Source of the DNA: Blasia pusilla
Lineage: Eukaryota; Marchantiophyta; Marchantiopsida; Blasiales
Length of the DNA stretch: 64,000 bases
Direction of reading: 5' to 3'
NCBI GenBank assembly: GCA_050084515.1
Contig: CM114274.1
Location: 4,774,001-4,838,000, forward strand
Shown: in pieces, positions 61,991 to 64,000 of the stretch
Layout: every line of letters starts with the position of its first letter
How positions within the stretch are numbered: the first letter of the stretch is position 1
Made by a program: the position numbers and the translations under genes
The notes under the pieces: model-generated
What the model was told of the DNA's origin: nothing
The model's database searches: none
The model's input: only the letters and a program-made list of their open reading frames with translations

Positions 61991-61991
<1 letters not shown>

Positions 61992-61996
61992 TGTTC

Positions 61997-63738
61997 ATGG
62001 ATAAGATTCTGCGGTGTTTCTTGCTGCTACTGCTGGTGGTGGGAGCCAATTCGAAGGATCCTTACAAGGTACGTAGAAATGGATCTCCTCGCCTCTCGTC
62101 GTATGGCCGCTGAATAAATTCTGCATTTCCCGGCTTCGTGTATCGTTCGGGTTGGAATCAGGCGGGCGTGATCGGCTCCCAATGCTGTTACAGGAGGTGC
62201 TTCTCAAATTGTGTGCAGTGCAAATCGTGCTGTCTAGGGCCCGAAGTTCAGATTTTTTTTTTCATTTAGGGGCGCAAATTATGGGGTGGTGTCTGCCGTG
62301 TGGAGACTTGCAGCCATGTTTCAGACTCGCGTGGCTGAGAGCCTTTCGCGCAGGGTCCTTGAATATCCGCTGTGGGCAGGGGTCGTCGTCGAATCGTCAC
62401 GTGAATGAGCTCATCCGTGGACCTTGTCCATTGTACACTTGAGCGTAATTCGGTGCGAATGTTGGTCTAGAGAGGAAGGACCTCTTGGAGTCGTTTGGAG
62501 ACTATCTCATCTGCCTCCCGACTGCGAAAAACCGATCCTTGGTTCGGAAAGACTCGCTGTCTAATTGCGTTTATAGCAAGCTGCGCGGTTTGCCTCTACT
62601 TCATCCAATTTGTCCTGATTTTATTGTCGCTCTGTGCCGCAGGTTTTAGGGGTCGACAGAAACGCCAGCCAACATGACATCAAGAAAGCCTTCCACAAGT
62701 AAGCTGGACTCTGAAAATGTCCCCGGTGAACTTGTAGGCTTTCGGATGATGGCGATATACTATGGCTGCATCATCATGAGGCGTAATGATCATTCCTTGG
62801 CTTTCGGAATTTCTTTGCACGTTGTGAGTGAGTGATTGACACGCTGCTTCTGCTGATGGCGTTCAGGTTGTCACTTAAGTATCACCCGGACAAGAATCCT
62901 TCCAAATCTGCCCAAGCCAAAATGGCCGACCTTACTAATGGTGAGTGCAGTCAATCTTCATCTTACCATTGGTGTGGGTGTCATGTGGAGCAAAGAGTCG
63001 GGCTTTCTGGTTTGGTGGGAAGTTGCATGCATTTCTTTTATGGTATGCTAAACCGCGCGTCCAGCTTCATGTGTCTTGGCTTGACCTGCGCCCGGTTGTT
63101 TCGCAGCATACGAAGTCCTGTCGAATGAAGAGAAGAGGAAGAATTTTGATTTAACTGGGGATGAGAGTGGCAGACCTGCCCCTGAAGCGAATTTTCAAGG
63201 AGGGGGTTTTGGTGGCTACAATGCAGGACATCGTGGTCAGCATGGGAGATCTGGTGGCCCTCGTGGTGGTTACCAAAGGTCGTATTATCATGATTTCCAA
63301 GAAGTGCCTGACATGGGTCAATACTTCACCCACTATACTTATCAATCAGCCAAGAAGAGAGAGGGATCCCAAGCATCGGACAACTCTGGTTGGACTGGGT
63401 TTAATTTTCCATTTGAATTTGGGTCTCCTTATATACCCAGTGGAGGTATGTTTGGCTCACTTTTTGGATCAGCTGGCAAGAAGTTTCAAAATTATCGGAA
63501 TACGTTTGGTGGATTTGGTGGCGGTGAATCGGAGTTTGGAAGTAGGAGGCTGCGTGAGCCTGTACAATTCAGCAAGTTGGTAGTGCAACTAGATACAGGC
63601 ACATTTCAAAAGAATGTGATAGAGAATGAGGAGGAGATTTGGCTGGTCTTGTTCAGCTTCCCCGTAAACACACTAGACATGGACGAGAAAACCATGGTGT
63701 TGAATCGGGTAGCTGAAGATCTGTCAGGCATGATACAG
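61997..63738 (+). CDS. ERDJ3A: ER-lumen J-domain co-chaperone, ERDJ3A (TMS1)-like, 5' part
   Basis: Four in-phase exons, 61997-62068, 62643-62698, 62867-62940 and 63107-63738, give 278 codons; the gene runs off the window. A signal peptide (MDKILRCFLLLLLVVGANS) leads straight into the J domain: DPYKVLGVDRNASQHDIKKA, FHKLSLKYHPDKNPS with the HPD triad at residues 49-51, AYEVLSNEEKRKNFDLTGDE. A Gly/Phe-rich region follows (residues about 95-230), then VVQLDTGTFQKNVIENEEE with IWLVLFSFP, the start of the thioredoxin-like domain found in Arabidopsis ERDJ3A. J proteins stimulate the ATPase of Hsp70; this one should act on BiP in the ER lumen and matter for pollen-tube or gamete heat tolerance, judging from TMS1. 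Exon 4 ends CAG/GTAGGC. No exon after it is visible before 64000. Confidence 0.93.
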
Positions 63739-64000
63739 GTAGGCTTGCTTGATTCCTTTGGGTACAGCAATCACAGTACTTTCGCTGGCCTCAGTCGGTT
63801 GCAATTTGAGCTGTTGACCTGCCACGTAAATGATATTTGCACATACCAAACATATGCTTTCAAGATTTATTAGGCTGACTGCTTACGTGATTTGTGTTGA
63901 CGGTTGAATGAGCTCTATGATGATGAAGAGGCGTCCAAGGGCTAAGTACCTCCTCTTAGTGTCGAGGAAGAACACATTGATGGGTCAGGTTTAATTACCG
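63739..64000 (+). other. ERDJ3A: ERDJ3A intron 4 (continues past the window)
   Basis: It opens with GTAGGC after phase-0 CAG. The expected next residues (VGRINC-like) are not found before the end of the window, so the acceptor lies outside. Confidence 0.7.

Overview
This is nuclear DNA of a land plant, probably a non-seed lineage (lycophyte, bryophyte or fern; an inference, not a proof). The reasons are two plastid/replication genes rich in short GT-AG introns, a plant ERDJ3A gene, a plant auxin-receptor fragment, and dense DNA transposons and retrotransposons between genes. No bacterial operons, CRISPR arrays, rRNA genes or convincing tRNA genes were seen.

Three host genes can be followed exon by exon. 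A thylakoid-lumen FKBP-type prolyl isomerase lies on the minus strand at 1243-5572 (10 exons). POLA2, the B subunit of DNA polymerase alpha-primase, lies on the minus strand at 19526-24991 (16 exons, about 666 aa, no break), with two E2F-type boxes upstream. The 5' part of ERDJ3A, an ER-lumen J-domain co-chaperone, starts at 61997 on the plus strand and runs off the window.

The rest is mostly mobile DNA. At 13.4-16.1 kb there is a decayed PIF/Harbinger transposase with a convergent Myb/SANT-like ORF. At 16.6-16.97 kb there is a broken TIR1/AFB auxin-receptor fragment. From about 29.6 to 38.4 kb lies a Ty3/gypsy retrotransposon with an unusual order: gag zinc knuckle, protease, C5 cytosine DNA methyltransferase, reverse transcriptase, RNase H, integrase, PHD finger. 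From 39.08 to about 51.5 kb lies an old Helitron on the minus strand. It is split by a 6.8-kb CACTA element (42446-49240, TAC target duplication) and by a copy of another repeat family (50.4-51.3 kb). At 57.3-59.7 kb a candidate Helitron carries a broken hAT-like transposase.

The most interesting system is the gypsy element. It joins a DNA-methylation writer (canonical, non-permuted motif order I-IV-VI-VIII-X) to a chromatin-reading PHD finger in one retroelement. This copy is dead: it has frameshifts, a changed reverse-transcriptase active site, and several stops each one C-to-T step from a sense codon. That pattern itself suggests that the copy was methylated.
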